A stretch of 64,000 nt of DNA from assembly GCF_036880985.1 (NCBI RefSeq), contig NZ_JBAJNO010000009.1:2888501-2952500 (forward strand), written 5' to 3'. The translations under genes were made by a program, and so were the position numbers. This document shows, piece by piece, positions 7,035-15,488 of this stretch (within the stretch, counting starts at the first letter, position 1; every line of letters starts with the position of its first letter). Under the pieces are notes generated by a model. It searched no databases. It saw only the letters and a program-made list of their open reading frames with translations, and was not told the DNA's origin. Source of the DNA: Limibacter armeniacum (lineage in GTDB: Bacteria > Bacteroidota > Bacteroidia > Cytophagales > Flammeovirgaceae).

Positions 7035-7970
7035 ATGGCAAACAAGACCCTGAAAGACGCTTCTCTATTTCCATTTTTTAGGCAGATCATACTGCTTACC
7101 TGTTTGCTGCTGCCTTTGATGACATATGCGCAACAAGATTTGGGGAAAAAGAAAGAGAAAGTGCCTTTCAAAGCATTGAAAGATGCTAGCAAATTTAAGG
7201 GAGGAATAGTAACTGACAAGAAAGGTAAGCGGAAAGAAAACGCAAAAAATATCCAAAAACAGGATGGCAAAGTGACTGAGTCTGCTAAAGACAGACGTAA
7301 ACGGGTCGAAAAGGAAAGGCAGAACTATGATGGACGACAGGTGATGGAATCTCCGATACAACGCCGGAAACGGATGAATAAGGAGATGGATAACTATGAT
7401 GGACGACAAGTAATGGAATCCCCAATACAACGCCGTAAGCGAATGAATAAGGAAATGGATGGGTTTGATGGCCGTCGAGAAATGGAAGCTCCTAAAGACC
7501 GTCGTAAGCGTATGAGCAAGGAAATGGATAACTTCAATGCTGAGACAGTAAAAGTGGAAGCGCCTGTCCATCGCCGAAAGAGAGTGGCTAAAGAGATGGA
7601 TAACTTTGATGGACGTGTAGTGGTTGAGAATCCTGTCTCTCGTAGAAAAAGGATAGATAGGGCAGTGAAAAGTTTTAAACCTTATGTTATTGTAGAAAGA
7701 GGAAGAGCCAGAAGAGTTAGAATTGCCAATATTGTAAAGTCATATAACCCAAATTATGTAGTTGTTCGTTACAAGGTTCAACTCATGAAAGATTCCTACC
7801 GTTTTAGGACAGGTGGAAAGAAAGATGAATACAACCCTGTAGCTCGTAAGAAGGTTGGAGTCTTTTACAAAAAGGTAAGACCTCAGTTGACAAGGGGGAA
7901 ACCTAGACATGAAAAGCAACGCAAACTGGATTATACTTACGACAAGAGAGAATCGGAGATTTGGGATTAG
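7035..7970 (+). CDS. Secreted, very basic protein with RRKR repeats
   Basis: A 311-residue protein with a signal-peptide-like N-terminus (hydrophobic IILLTCLLLPLMTYA, probable cleavage after AYA/TYA-Q). The mature part is strongly basic. Residues about 85-218 hold five clear and two degenerate repeats of 23-24 residues, each with RRKRMNKEMDNYDGRQVM followed by ESPIQ or a variant (EAPKD, EAPVH, ENPVS). The C-terminal third is rich in R, K, Y and V (RRVRIANIVKSYNPNYVVVR). The ATG at 7035 is preferred to one at 7011 because it gives a compact signal peptide. No named family was recognised. The charge suggests binding to a polyanion such as DNA, teichoic-like polymer or acidic exopolysaccharide (inference). 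Confidence 0.65.
   Translation: MANKTLKDASLFPFFRQIILLTCLLLPLMTYAQQDLGKKKEKVPFKALKDASKFKGGIVTDKKGKRKENAKNIQKQDGKVTESAKDRRKRVEKERQNYDGRQVMESPIQRRKRMNKEMDNYDGRQVMESPIQRRKRMNKEMDGFDGRREMEAPKDRRKRMSKEMDNFNAETVKVEAPVHRRKRVAKEMDNFDGRVVVENPVSRRKRIDRAVKSFKPYVIVERGRARRVRIANIVKSYNPNYVVVRYKVQLMKDSYRFRTGGKKDEYNPVARKKVGVFYKKVRPQLTRGKPRHEKQRKLDYTYDKRESEIWD
7290..7690 (+). repeat. Coding tandem repeat (69-72 bp units)
   Basis: Five well-kept units plus two degenerate ones encode the RRKR repeats of the protein at 7035. The second and third units are the most alike at DNA level (both with GATGGACGACA and ATGAATAAGGA blocks), suggesting recent unit duplication. Confidence 0.8.
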
Positions 7971-7989
7971 AATAGATAAGTAACATAAA

Positions 7990-8022
7990 AAAGCTCTTGA
8001 AATATCATTTTTCAAGAGCTTT
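7990..8022. terminator. Bidirectional terminator
   Basis: A 13-bp stem AAAGCTCTTGAAA / TTTCAAGAGCTTT lies between the convergent genes ending at 7970 and 8041. Confidence 0.85.
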
Positions 8023-8040
8023 CTTATTGGCTAGTGTTCT

Positions 8041-9174
8041 TTAAAGAACCTTATCTATTAAAATCAATAAAAATGGTATCACGAAGTAAAATGCCAACAA
8101 GTAATAAAACCCAAATATTCGATTCTGTGAGACCAAATTACTCAATGTCGTAGCATACCATTGTGGTAAGCGGGACAAAGGTGTAATAAACAGTAGCAAG
8201 CCAAAAATATTGAATAGAAGGTGTGCTATGGCAATTACAATAGCTGCATGCGAATTAGTAGACAATGCAGCAATCAAAGCGGTTACTGTAGTTCCTACAT
8301 TTGCCCCAATCAAGAAGTTGAAAGCTTTAGGTAGCGTTACCTTATTGGTAGCAACCAAAGGAACAATCAAGGATGATGTAAGTGAACTTGACTGTACTGA
8401 AGCGGTCAACAATAGACCTGAGACCAATGATTTGACAGGGGTATTGAAGAAGAATAGCTCCAGATTTTCACGCTCTCTTTTTGACTGTAGCCACTTTTTG
8501 GATAAAGATGATATTGCTTTTAACGCCAATAAAAGCAGAACTACAGAGAGTATTCCGATAGGCCAAAGGTAGTTGGCAGGATTTATACCAAAGTACTTGA
8601 ATATGGAAGAAACGAAGTCAACATGATGGACATTAATTGTAGTGTTGTTTCCCATGTTAGGGAATATGTTGTTGGCTATGGTTTCCGAAAGACCTGATAG
8701 GGACTTGGTAAGGTATTCCAAAGGAAACAAAACCAAAGCCGTAAATAGGTTAAAGAAGTCATGCAAAGATGCCGCAGCAATTGCTTTACGGAACATATTC
8801 TTGGACCCTATATACCCTAGAGATACCAGTGTACTTGTGATAGTGGTGCCTATGTTGGCTCCCATTATAATGGGAACTGCATCTGTATAGTTGATGGTTC
8901 CTGTGCCAGCCATTGCAACCACAACAGCAGTAACGGTTGAGCTACTTTGTACAATAGCAGTAACCAGCATCCCTATAAAGAGTGCGATAAATGGGTTAGA
9001 CGTTGCCGTAATAAGGTTTCTTGTATAGTCTTTTCCCAAGGCTCCAATAGCCATGGTCATCAACTCAAAAGCTACCAGAAACAATATAAACGCAGCCATG
9101 ATAGACAATACCCGTGTCAAGGTATTGTACCAAGTTTTATCCCCTCCTTTGTTCTTCAATTGCGTCAATGTCAT
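8041..9174 (-). CDS. Na+/phosphate cotransporter family protein
   Basis: A 377-residue polytopic inner-membrane protein of the Na/Pi-cotransporter (NptA/YjbB, SLC34-like) family. It contains the inverted repeat typical of the family: two QSSS motifs, in MLVTAIVQSSSTVTAVVVAM (residues about 60-79) and LLLTASVQSSSLTSSLIVPL, each followed by a GANIGTT/GANVGTT block. These residues form the sodium and phosphate sites in characterised relatives. There is no C-terminal PhoU-like domain, which longer bacterial members have. The start is the ATG at 9174. No pho regulator or PstSCAB genes are near, so phosphate is the family-based substrate. Confidence 0.9.
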   Translation of the reverse strand: MTLTQLKNKGGDKTWYNTLTRVLSIMAAFILFLVAFELMTMAIGALGKDYTRNLITATSNPFIALFIGMLVTAIVQSSSTVTAVVVAMAGTGTINYTDAVPIIMGANIGTTITSTLVSLGYIGSKNMFRKAIAAASLHDFFNLFTALVLFPLEYLTKSLSGLSETIANNIFPNMGNNTTINVHHVDFVSSIFKYFGINPANYLWPIGILSVVLLLLALKAISSLSKKWLQSKRERENLELFFFNTPVKSLVSGLLLTASVQSSSLTSSLIVPLVATNKVTLPKAFNFLIGANVGTTVTALIAALSTNSHAAIVIAIAHLLFNIFGLLLFITPLSRLPQWYATTLSNLVSQNRIFGFYYLLAFYFVIPFLLILIDKVL

Positions 9175-9211
9175 CGATAGCGTATAAAACGGTTAAACAA
9201 TTGTCCTGTAT

Positions 9212-9219
9212 CAAATTTA
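9212..9219 (-). promoter_or_regulatory. -7 element upstream of the Na/Pi transporter
   Basis: TAAATTTG on the minus strand matches TAnnTTTG and lies 37 bp before the ATG at 9174. A TTG is present but at 15 bp rather than about 19 bp, so this is a weak call. Confidence 0.35.
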
Positions 9220-9612
9220 ACGAGCTTAGAATTACAATAATGCCAACCTAGTTTAACAAATAGTTAACTTGATGTCACTTTATGATACGTTCAATTCTGA
9301 GACAGTCTGTTTTAATGTTTGCTTCCTGCAAGACTAAATCTAAATGATCAGCATAAGAGAAGTGGGGATAGAGAGAAGTATCACATATACAATGTGAATT
9401 AAGTTGAATCCAAAAGTTATTATTCAGTCACAAAGGTAATAATCCCTTTGCTAACTGACTTGATGATAGTTTGAATGTTACCAGTATGCCCTATTAAGTA
9501 CACCTGCATTCTATTATTTATACCTGAATCCCTTTTCTATCTGCTTGTTAGTACCTTCATTTGCAGAAATACTTGCAAAAGAAATAGTTTTCCTTACAAA
9601 AAACCAATATTC
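9220..9612. other. Non-coding interval
   Basis: The gap between two divergent genes, 438 bp in all. A plus-strand reading frame runs from 9475 into the methyltransferase, but its first 46 residues are low-quality hydrophobic sequence unlike the family, so I treat it as leader. No hairpin, riboswitch or repeat stood out. Confidence 0.5.
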
Positions 9613-10311
9613 GTGAAAGTTTATCTTATTCCCTGTCCGTTAGCGGAGAACGCTTATGATACACTGTCTTTTGCTGTGCATGAGGTAGTTAAGAATACAA
9701 CTCATTACTTAGTCGAAGACGAGAGGTCGGCAAGAAGGTTTATCAGTGGGTTAGGACTTGGTGTGAATGTACGTGAGCTGAACTTTTACTTACTTGACAA
9801 GAAAACTAAGTATGAACAGGTTCAGTCTTACTTCAAGTCAATTCCATCGGATGCCAATGTTGGAATCATATCAGAAGCAGGGTGTCCAGGAATTGCAGAT
9901 CCGGGAGCAAAGGCAGTCGAGTATGCGCATAAAAATGGGATTGAGGTACAGCCATTGATTGGGCCTTCTTCAATCTTGCTGGCTTTAATGGCTTCAGGGT
10001 TTAACGGACAAAATTTTGCGTTCTACGGCTACCTTCCAGTAAAGAAGCCAGAGAAGGTGAAAGAGATTAAAAGGCTAGAGAATGACTCTATGAAGTTTAA
10101 CCGAACTCAGGTTTTTATGGAGACTCCTTATAGAAATAATGCATTGCTTGATGATTTGGTAGCTAACTGTCACCCTGACACGAAGCTATGTGTGGCTTGT
10201 AACATTACAGCGGAAGATCAATACATCAAGACATTGAGAATTGCAGAGTGGAAAAAAGAGAAGGTTGACCTGCATAAAAAGCCAACTATCTTTGTGTTGC
10301 ATGCTAAATAG
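9613..10311 (+). CDS. RsmI-like SAM-dependent methyltransferase
   Basis: A 232-residue protein of the tetrapyrrole-methylase fold, close to RsmI (16S rRNA C1402 2'-O-methyltransferase). It belongs to the shorter group that Bacteroidota carry beside canonical RsmI. Key blocks are VKVYLIPCPLAE at the N-terminus, the SAM-binding loop ISEAGCPGIADPGA and LIGPSSILLALMASGFNG. The GTG at 9613 gives the family N-terminus; an ATG at 9475 would add 46 atypical residues. The substrate is probably RNA but not certain for this group. It ends convergently with the phosphatase at 10398 across a long terminator. Confidence 0.82.
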   Translation: MKVYLIPCPLAENAYDTLSFAVHEVVKNTTHYLVEDERSARRFISGLGLGVNVRELNFYLLDKKTKYEQVQSYFKSIPSDANVGIISEAGCPGIADPGAKAVEYAHKNGIEVQPLIGPSSILLALMASGFNGQNFAFYGYLPVKKPEKVKEIKRLENDSMKFNRTQVFMETPYRNNALLDDLVANCHPDTKLCVACNITAEDQYIKTLRIAEWKKEKVDLHKKPTIFVLHAK

Positions 10312-10323
10312 TCAGCATAAAAA

Positions 10324-10375
10324 AAGAAACAATATTGGTTAGCACTTCAATGCTATACTACCAATATTGTTTCTT
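10324..10375. terminator. Long bidirectional terminator
   Basis: A 16-bp perfect stem (AAGAAACAATATTGGT and its complement) with a 20-base loop lies between convergent genes. Confidence 0.85.
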
Positions 10376-10397
10376 GATTTTAGTGTTGGTTCTTTGT

Positions 10398-11033
10398 TTA
10401 GTGAGCTTCACTAAACAGGGATGCCAGGTGAGAAGTGTCATTTTCCTTTTCAATCTTGTATAGTCCATTAGTGTAGCTTAGTTGGTATAGGCAGAGATTT
10501 TGGTGTTTGAAAATATCCATCTCTGACATTGGGACTCTTAGTAATCCACAAAGAAGAATCCGTATTGCACGACCATGCATACAAACCAGAATATTTTCAT
10601 CTTCTTCGTAAGACATTATATACTCCCATGCTTTTTGCTGACGCTCTGCGACCTCCAAAGGAGATTCTCCTCCAGGTGACTTCTGTGTGTAATCACCATT
10701 GTTCCAAGCTTTGATCATATCAAAGTACTGCTGGTCATCTTTAGCAGTAAGCTTTCTTCCTTCTTTGTCACCCCAACTGATCTCATTTAAGCCCCAAAGC
10801 TGTACCCAAGGAATACTGTCATCAATAAACGACTGTACAGATTCATGTGTGCGTATCAGTTTAGAAGTAAAAACCCGGTCAAATTTTACATGTCCATAAG
10901 TACTGTAAAAGGCATGAGCTTGTGCTTGGCCTAACTCATTGAGTCGTGAGTCTACGCCACTTCCTTGCACCCATTTCTTTTTGTTGAGGGCCGTTTCGCC
11001 GTGCCTTATGATATAAATGTTTTTCTGTTTCAT
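10398..11033 (-). CDS. Histidine phosphatase family protein (phosphoglycerate-mutase-like)
   Basis: A 211-residue cytosolic protein with the phosphohistidine motif IIRHGETALNKKKWVQG at the N-terminus (RHG at residues 9-11). The second catalytic histidine is in LVCMHGRAIRILLCG, and LNELGQAQAHAF lies between. This is the branch-2-like/CobC-PhoE group, whose substrates include sugar phosphates, alpha-ribazole phosphate and nucleotides; the substrate here cannot be read. The start is the ATG at 11033. It stands alone between a terminator and a long non-coding gap. Confidence 0.87.
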   Translation of the reverse strand: MKQKNIYIIRHGETALNKKKWVQGSGVDSRLNELGQAQAHAFYSTYGHVKFDRVFTSKLIRTHESVQSFIDDSIPWVQLWGLNEISWGDKEGRKLTAKDDQQYFDMIKAWNNGDYTQKSPGGESPLEVAERQQKAWEYIMSYEEDENILVCMHGRAIRILLCGLLRVPMSEMDIFKHQNLCLYQLSYTNGLYKIEKENDTSHLASLFSEAH

Positions 11034-11720
11034 TGCCTTAGTAGTTTTGGTTCATAGACTGTTCTTTTGGATGTCTAATAAATTTTTTAACTGTATTGAA
11101 ATGATGTTGATCAGAGTGAATTAACTGCGTTTCAGTTTATTGTGTTAAAGCCCACTCATGAAAAACTGCAAATATTAACTTTTATTTGGGAATAAAAATA
11201 CTGTTGATCAAATATTTATGACTTTAAACATGTTAAAGCCATTTAAGAATTGTGTTATTGGGGTAGCGTTTGTACTATTTGCTGCAAGAGATTCTACAGG
11301 TGAAAACTTCGATACTCTAATGAGATCATGTTAACATCTGCTCTGAAGAACAGGAAGAATCCAAGTTTACATTGTTAGAAAATAGAGAATAAAGAGTGTT
11401 TCCAGCGCAGTAATCCCTCCATTAAAGCTTATTCTTATACTTATTAACGAGTTATTAGGTAGTTCTGTTCGAATATTACACTAGGTCCTTCTTGGGTAAC
11501 AAAATTGATTTATTGAAGATTCATAGATTGGAGAGAGACCCACAAGCTTAAGTAATAAGGATCATTTGATATTTGAAAACTTTGTTAACATTTAAAGCCT
11601 ATTTCTGAGATAAGTTCAATTTTTTCCCTAAGATACTTTTATATTATCTTTGCCCTCAATGCAAACAATCAGACTAAACTAAGGATTACTTACTCAGTAA
11701 ATCATAAAACTGGCAAGACA
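11034..11720. other. Long non-coding interval upstream of menF
   Basis: 687 bp without a supportable gene; stops are frequent in all frames. It contains a -7 promoter match near the menF end (11645-11652). No repeats, terminators or RNA structures were recognised in the rest. Confidence 0.5.
11645..11652 (+). promoter_or_regulatory. -7 element upstream of menF
   Basis: TATCTTTG matches TAnnTTTG and lies 68 bp before the TTG start. The expected -33 position has TTT rather than TTG. Confidence 0.4.
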
Positions 11721-12953
11721 TTGAAGACGCACCTACTACAAGCATACCAGTCAAAGAGCTCAGCCTTAAGCGAACATCAAGTATTTCGTATCGTGCTTTC
11801 AGCTGCTGTTCAGCACAACGTGCCGGTAGCATTCTGGCGAAAACCAAACGGTACAGAAAAAGAGGGAATTGTTGGCTTCTGTAATCAATTGCCTTATAAG
11901 CAGGTAGATCTTGAAGAAATGGGAAGTGGTTTTGTGCTTGGTGCGTTTGAGTCAAAAGAGAGGCAGGCGTATGTTATACCTGCAGACTTGTATTTCAAGA
12001 GTAATAATTTTGAGTTTAGTAATTTTGGAAATGGAAGAAGCACAAGTTCAGATTTGAAGACTGCTTTTGGTCAAACCTTAGACCAAATGTTATCTGATGG
12101 AATACCAGAATCCGCATTGCAGTCTGAGTTTCATGTTTCAACTGATACTCCAAGTCACCTAAGTCAGTCACATTTTGAGCAGATCGTTTCACAGGGTATT
12201 CAAGGTATTAAGGATGGCTTATTTAAGAAGGTGGTTCTTTCACGTACAAAGGAGGCAACCTTGCCTGCGAATTATGATGTAGTGGAAAACTTTTTTACAC
12301 TCTGTGAAGCTTATCCTGCAGCTTTTGTTTCGATGGTTTCGGTACCGGGGCTAGGTACTTGGGTTGGTGCATCTCCTGAAACATTGATCAGTGTAGATGA
12401 AAATCAAGTTTTCAGGACTGTAGCGTTGGCGGGTACTCAAGCCAAAGGTAACCAAACTACGGCTGAAGCCAGATGGGCACAAAAAGAAATTGAGGAGCAG
12501 GCGCTAGTTGGTCGTTATATCATCAACTGCTTTAAGAAGATTCGTCTGAGAGAATATGATGAGCAAGGCCCTAGGACAGTCGCTGCCGCACATTTGCTAC
12601 ACCTTTGTTCCACATTTGCAGTAGATATGCAATCAGCTAATTTTCCTCAGTTGGGAACCGTGATGTTGGAGTTACTGCACCCTACTTCAGCAGTATGTGG
12701 AATGCCAAAAGAGGAAACACTAGCATTCATTTTGGCAAATGAGGGGTATGATCGTGCACTTTACAGTGGTTTTATTGGACCAGTAAATATAGAACAGCGT
12801 ACGGACCTGTTTGTAAATCTGCGTTGTATGCAGGCGCTTAAAGGTAAGGCGGTCTTGTATGCGGGAGCAGGGATTACAGAAGATTCAGAACCTATCAACG
12901 AGTGGAAGGAGACAGAGCTTAAGATGGAAACCATGCTTAAGCATATCCAATAA
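11721..12953 (+). CDS. menF: Isochorismate synthase
   Basis: A 410-residue chorismate-utilising enzyme converting chorismate to isochorismate, the first step of menaquinone synthesis (the quinone used by most Bacteroidota). The C-terminal chorismate-binding domain shows KKVVLSRTKEA, TWVGASPETLI, FRTVALAGTQ, LLHPTSAVCGMPKEETL and YDRALYSGFIGPV, the order seen in MenF/EntC/DhbC. The N-terminal half is divergent, as usual. No ATG fits the N-terminus, and the TTG at 11721 is used. No other men genes are in the window. A siderophore role (EntC-like) is possible but there are no siderophore genes nearby. Confidence 0.9.
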   Translation: MKTHLLQAYQSKSSALSEHQVFRIVLSAAVQHNVPVAFWRKPNGTEKEGIVGFCNQLPYKQVDLEEMGSGFVLGAFESKERQAYVIPADLYFKSNNFEFSNFGNGRSTSSDLKTAFGQTLDQMLSDGIPESALQSEFHVSTDTPSHLSQSHFEQIVSQGIQGIKDGLFKKVVLSRTKEATLPANYDVVENFFTLCEAYPAAFVSMVSVPGLGTWVGASPETLISVDENQVFRTVALAGTQAKGNQTTAEARWAQKEIEEQALVGRYIINCFKKIRLREYDEQGPRTVAAAHLLHLCSTFAVDMQSANFPQLGTVMLELLHPTSAVCGMPKEETLAFILANEGYDRALYSGFIGPVNIEQRTDLFVNLRCMQALKGKAVLYAGAGITEDSEPINEWKETELKMETMLKHIQ

Positions 12954-12973
12954 TACTCCTCGGTTCAATACTC

Positions 12974-14104
12974 TTATTGTCTGAAAGCTCTAGCTGTTTC
13001 AATAGACAGGTATAGGAATGTAATCTTTGGATTGGCATTCCTTTCAATGTGATAATGCGCCTCATTAAAAAGGTTGACAAGATTGGGAAGATTTCTGTCG
13101 TGCAATACCTTTGAAAAGTTTTCCACAAATGTTTTTTGTTCGCCTCCTAGTCTGCTAACCTGTTCACCCGTAAATTTCCACATCATAGACTCCCTGAAAA
13201 TATTCAGAGCGTAGAGGAATAGTTTTTTTTGGGCTTCTTTACCTAGCTTATTGAAATTCTCTGTCAGGTTAATAATCAGATCAGTCAAATCAAGCTTGAA
13301 GCAAGCACGCATCCAAAGTTTAAAGAATTTCTCACTCTCGTCAGCAACCTCATCATAATTGTGTAGTGCTTCTAGCATACTGCCATTGGACAGGTATGCG
13401 ACTTGTTGTGCACGGACAGGATCTACATCTCTTTCTTCTTGAAGGTACTGAGCAATTTCCTCGTCTCTGAAGTTGCGAACCTTAACAATCTGTGTACGTG
13501 ACAGAATGGTTGTTAACAGACCATTTGCATCATTTGATACAAGTAAGAAAAGTGTTTTACTTGGTGGCTCTTCCAGTATTTTCAGGATTGCATTGGCGGC
13601 AGGTGCTTGCATCAACTCTGGTAACCATATAAGCATTACCTTATATTCAGCCTCAAAGGCTTTCATGGATAAGGCTTTTACGATAGAGCGACTTTCCTCT
13701 TTGGGAATCATGGCTTGCTTATTTTCAGCGCCAAAAAAGCTAGTCCAATCATACAATCCGCTATAAGGGTGTTGCTGAAGAAATTCTCGCCACTCAGGTA
13801 AGAAGCGGTCACTGATGGCTTCTGAGCGTTTTGTAATGCCTTTAGCACTTGCTGTAGGAAATACAAAATGGAGGTCTGGATGTACCAGTTTGTCAAATTT
13901 TCGGCAAGAATCACATTGGCCACAAGCATCATCTGACTTTTTATCAGTACAGTTGATAAAAGTAGCATAGGCCAGCGCAAGTGCAAGGTTAGCACTTCCT
14001 TCCTGCCCTAAAAATAGTTGGGCATGTGCTATATGGCCATCATGTACAGATTTGATCAGTACTTTCTTGGTTTCTTCTAAGCCTGGAATTTGTGAAAACT
14101 TCAA
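12974..14104 (-). CDS. holB: DNA polymerase III, delta-prime subunit
   Basis: A 376-residue clamp-loader AAA+ protein. The N-terminus FSQIPGLEETKKVL and HIAHAQLFLGQEGSAN match delta-prime. The zinc module is the cysteine cluster CTDKKSDDACGQCDSCRKF. The sensor region MQAPAANAILKILEEPPSKT and the SRTQIV arginine-finger region (SRC-like) are present. The P-loop is degenerate (GQEGSAN), as expected for the non-hydrolysing subunit. Both candidate starts are TTG. The one at 14104 (LKFSQIPG) is preferred because the one at 14131 overlaps a -7 promoter match. It is convergent with menF, with only 20 bp between. Confidence 0.9.
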   Translation of the reverse strand: MKFSQIPGLEETKKVLIKSVHDGHIAHAQLFLGQEGSANLALALAYATFINCTDKKSDDACGQCDSCRKFDKLVHPDLHFVFPTASAKGITKRSEAISDRFLPEWREFLQQHPYSGLYDWTSFFGAENKQAMIPKEESRSIVKALSMKAFEAEYKVMLIWLPELMQAPAANAILKILEEPPSKTLFLLVSNDANGLLTTILSRTQIVKVRNFRDEEIAQYLQEERDVDPVRAQQVAYLSNGSMLEALHNYDEVADESEKFFKLWMRACFKLDLTDLIINLTENFNKLGKEAQKKLFLYALNIFRESMMWKFTGEQVSRLGGEQKTFVENFSKVLHDRNLPNLVNLFNEAHYHIERNANPKITFLYLSIETARAFRQ

Positions 14105-14128
14105 CTGGATTTTACGTTCTGTTTGAAA

Positions 14129-14136
14129 CAAAAATA
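14129..14136 (-). promoter_or_regulatory. -7 element for holB
   Basis: TATTTTTG on the minus strand matches the consensus and lies 24 bp before the TTG at 14104. It overlaps the alternative TTG at 14131, which argues against that start. Confidence 0.4.
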
Positions 14137-14556
14137 ACCGGCATCCAACATCTGATTGGTTTCACCGGTTTATTGTGATCACCCTATTAAAGACCTAAAA
14201 CTACAACATTTTCTTTAAATCCGTTAGCAGAGTGCTTTTCAAAAAATGGATTCAGGTCAAAATTTTATTAAATTACATCTAACCTCATAAGACAACCAAA
14301 ACACAACACCCGACAAAATAATCTTGATAAAGTTTATTTTTTTATAGGTAAAATAATATATTGATCAGCTGTTTTATTGAGAAGTAACAGTATTTTTGCA
14401 GGCTCTGATCCTATTTTCAGAGAAAAGGAAGAGACCTACACTTGCACTTACCTGATAAAAAATGTGAACATTTCAGGTAAATTAAAACGGCTGAGACACA
14501 CATAATGTTCTATTATATATAACAGGGCTTGTGAGGCAGACACTGAATAAATAATT
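14137..14556. other. Non-coding interval between holB and an acyltransferase
   Basis: About 420 AT-rich bases. A TATTTTTG -7 match at 14391-14398 may drive the acyltransferase with a leader of about 150 bases. No other structure was recognised. Confidence 0.5.
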
Positions 14557-15438
14557 ATGAGAAAGTTTTTTAATAACATGATTGACAAGATCCTACCGAA
14601 GGACCCTTTTGGCAATTTTGTTTTTATTAGAAGGTTAACAGTTTCCATCGTAGGTTCATTGACTTACGGCAGATATACGATAGCCAACAAGCTGAAGGTT
14701 GAAGGTACGGAACACTTGAAGGATTTGAGAAAGAGCAACGTATTGTTTCTATCCAATCACCAAACATACTTTGCTGACGTGATTTCCATGTACCATATTT
14801 TTGGTAGCGTAAAGTGGAAGTTTAAAAACTCAATCAATAACCCAATTTATTTGTTGTGGCCAAGAGCTAGGATTTACTATGTAGCTGCGGCAGAAACAAT
14901 GAATGATGGAGGTATCATTCCAAAGATATTCTCTTTGGCAGGTGCCGTGACAGTTAAAAGATCATGGAGAGCTAAAGGCGAAACTGTTCAGCGAGGAGTA
15001 GATACCGATGCAGAAGACAAAATTGGAAAAGCTTTGGATCATGGCTGGGTAATCAGTTTTCCTCAGGGAACAACTAGTCCATATGCACCTATCAGAAAGG
15101 GTACAGCACATCTAATTAAGAAGCATAACCCTATTGTAATTCCAGTGGAGATTGATGGATTCAGACGAGCATTTGATAAGAAAGGGCTTTTCTTCAAAAA
15201 GCGTGATACTGAATTGACAGTAAAGTTCAAGACACCACTACATTTTGAAGAAAATACGCCAATTGAAGAAATCGTAGCTCGTGTGGAATCAGCAATTGGA
15301 CAGAAAATGCCAGATGGGGAATGGGCTAAGCCTATACAGGAGAAGATGTTAGCAAAGGAGGCTGAGAAAAAAAGAAAGAAGCTGGAACAGCAGATGCAAA
15401 GCATGGGACAGCGTCAAGGTGTAAAACACCAAAGATAA
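14557..15438 (+). CDS. Lysophospholipid (1-acylglycerol-3-phosphate) acyltransferase family protein
   Basis: A 293-residue PlsC-like acyltransferase. The catalytic HX4D motif is in FLSNHQTYFADV (H about 68, D about 73). The glycerophosphate-binding motif is VISFPQGTTSPYAP, with Q in place of the usual E of FPEGTR. A third block is NPIVIPVEIDGFRRAF. The C-terminal tail (about 265-293) is highly charged and probably a coil (KEAEKKRKKLEQQMQ). It transfers an acyl chain to a lysolipid at the inner membrane. The ATG start has no competing upstream start. It is followed by a strong bidirectional terminator. Confidence 0.87.
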   Translation: MRKFFNNMIDKILPKDPFGNFVFIRRLTVSIVGSLTYGRYTIANKLKVEGTEHLKDLRKSNVLFLSNHQTYFADVISMYHIFGSVKWKFKNSINNPIYLLWPRARIYYVAAAETMNDGGIIPKIFSLAGAVTVKRSWRAKGETVQRGVDTDAEDKIGKALDHGWVISFPQGTTSPYAPIRKGTAHLIKKHNPIVIPVEIDGFRRAFDKKGLFFKKRDTELTVKFKTPLHFEENTPIEEIVARVESAIGQKMPDGEWAKPIQEKMLAKEAEKKRKKLEQQMQSMGQRQGVKHQR

Positions 15439-15447
15439 AAGTATATG

Positions 15448-15484
15448 AAAAAGGGAAGGTTATATTAATAGACCTTCCCTTTTT
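15448..15484. terminator. Bidirectional terminator
   Basis: A 13-bp stem AAAAAGGGAAGGT / ACCTTCCCTTTTT with an 11-base loop separates the convergent genes ending at 15438 and 15489. Confidence 0.88.
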
Positions 15485-15488
15485 CATT

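Noticed and set aside
9475-9612. N-terminal extension of the RsmI-like methylase
   Set aside because: The family begins at the strand VKVYLIPCP; the extra residues are unlike it and the GTG at 9613 fits.
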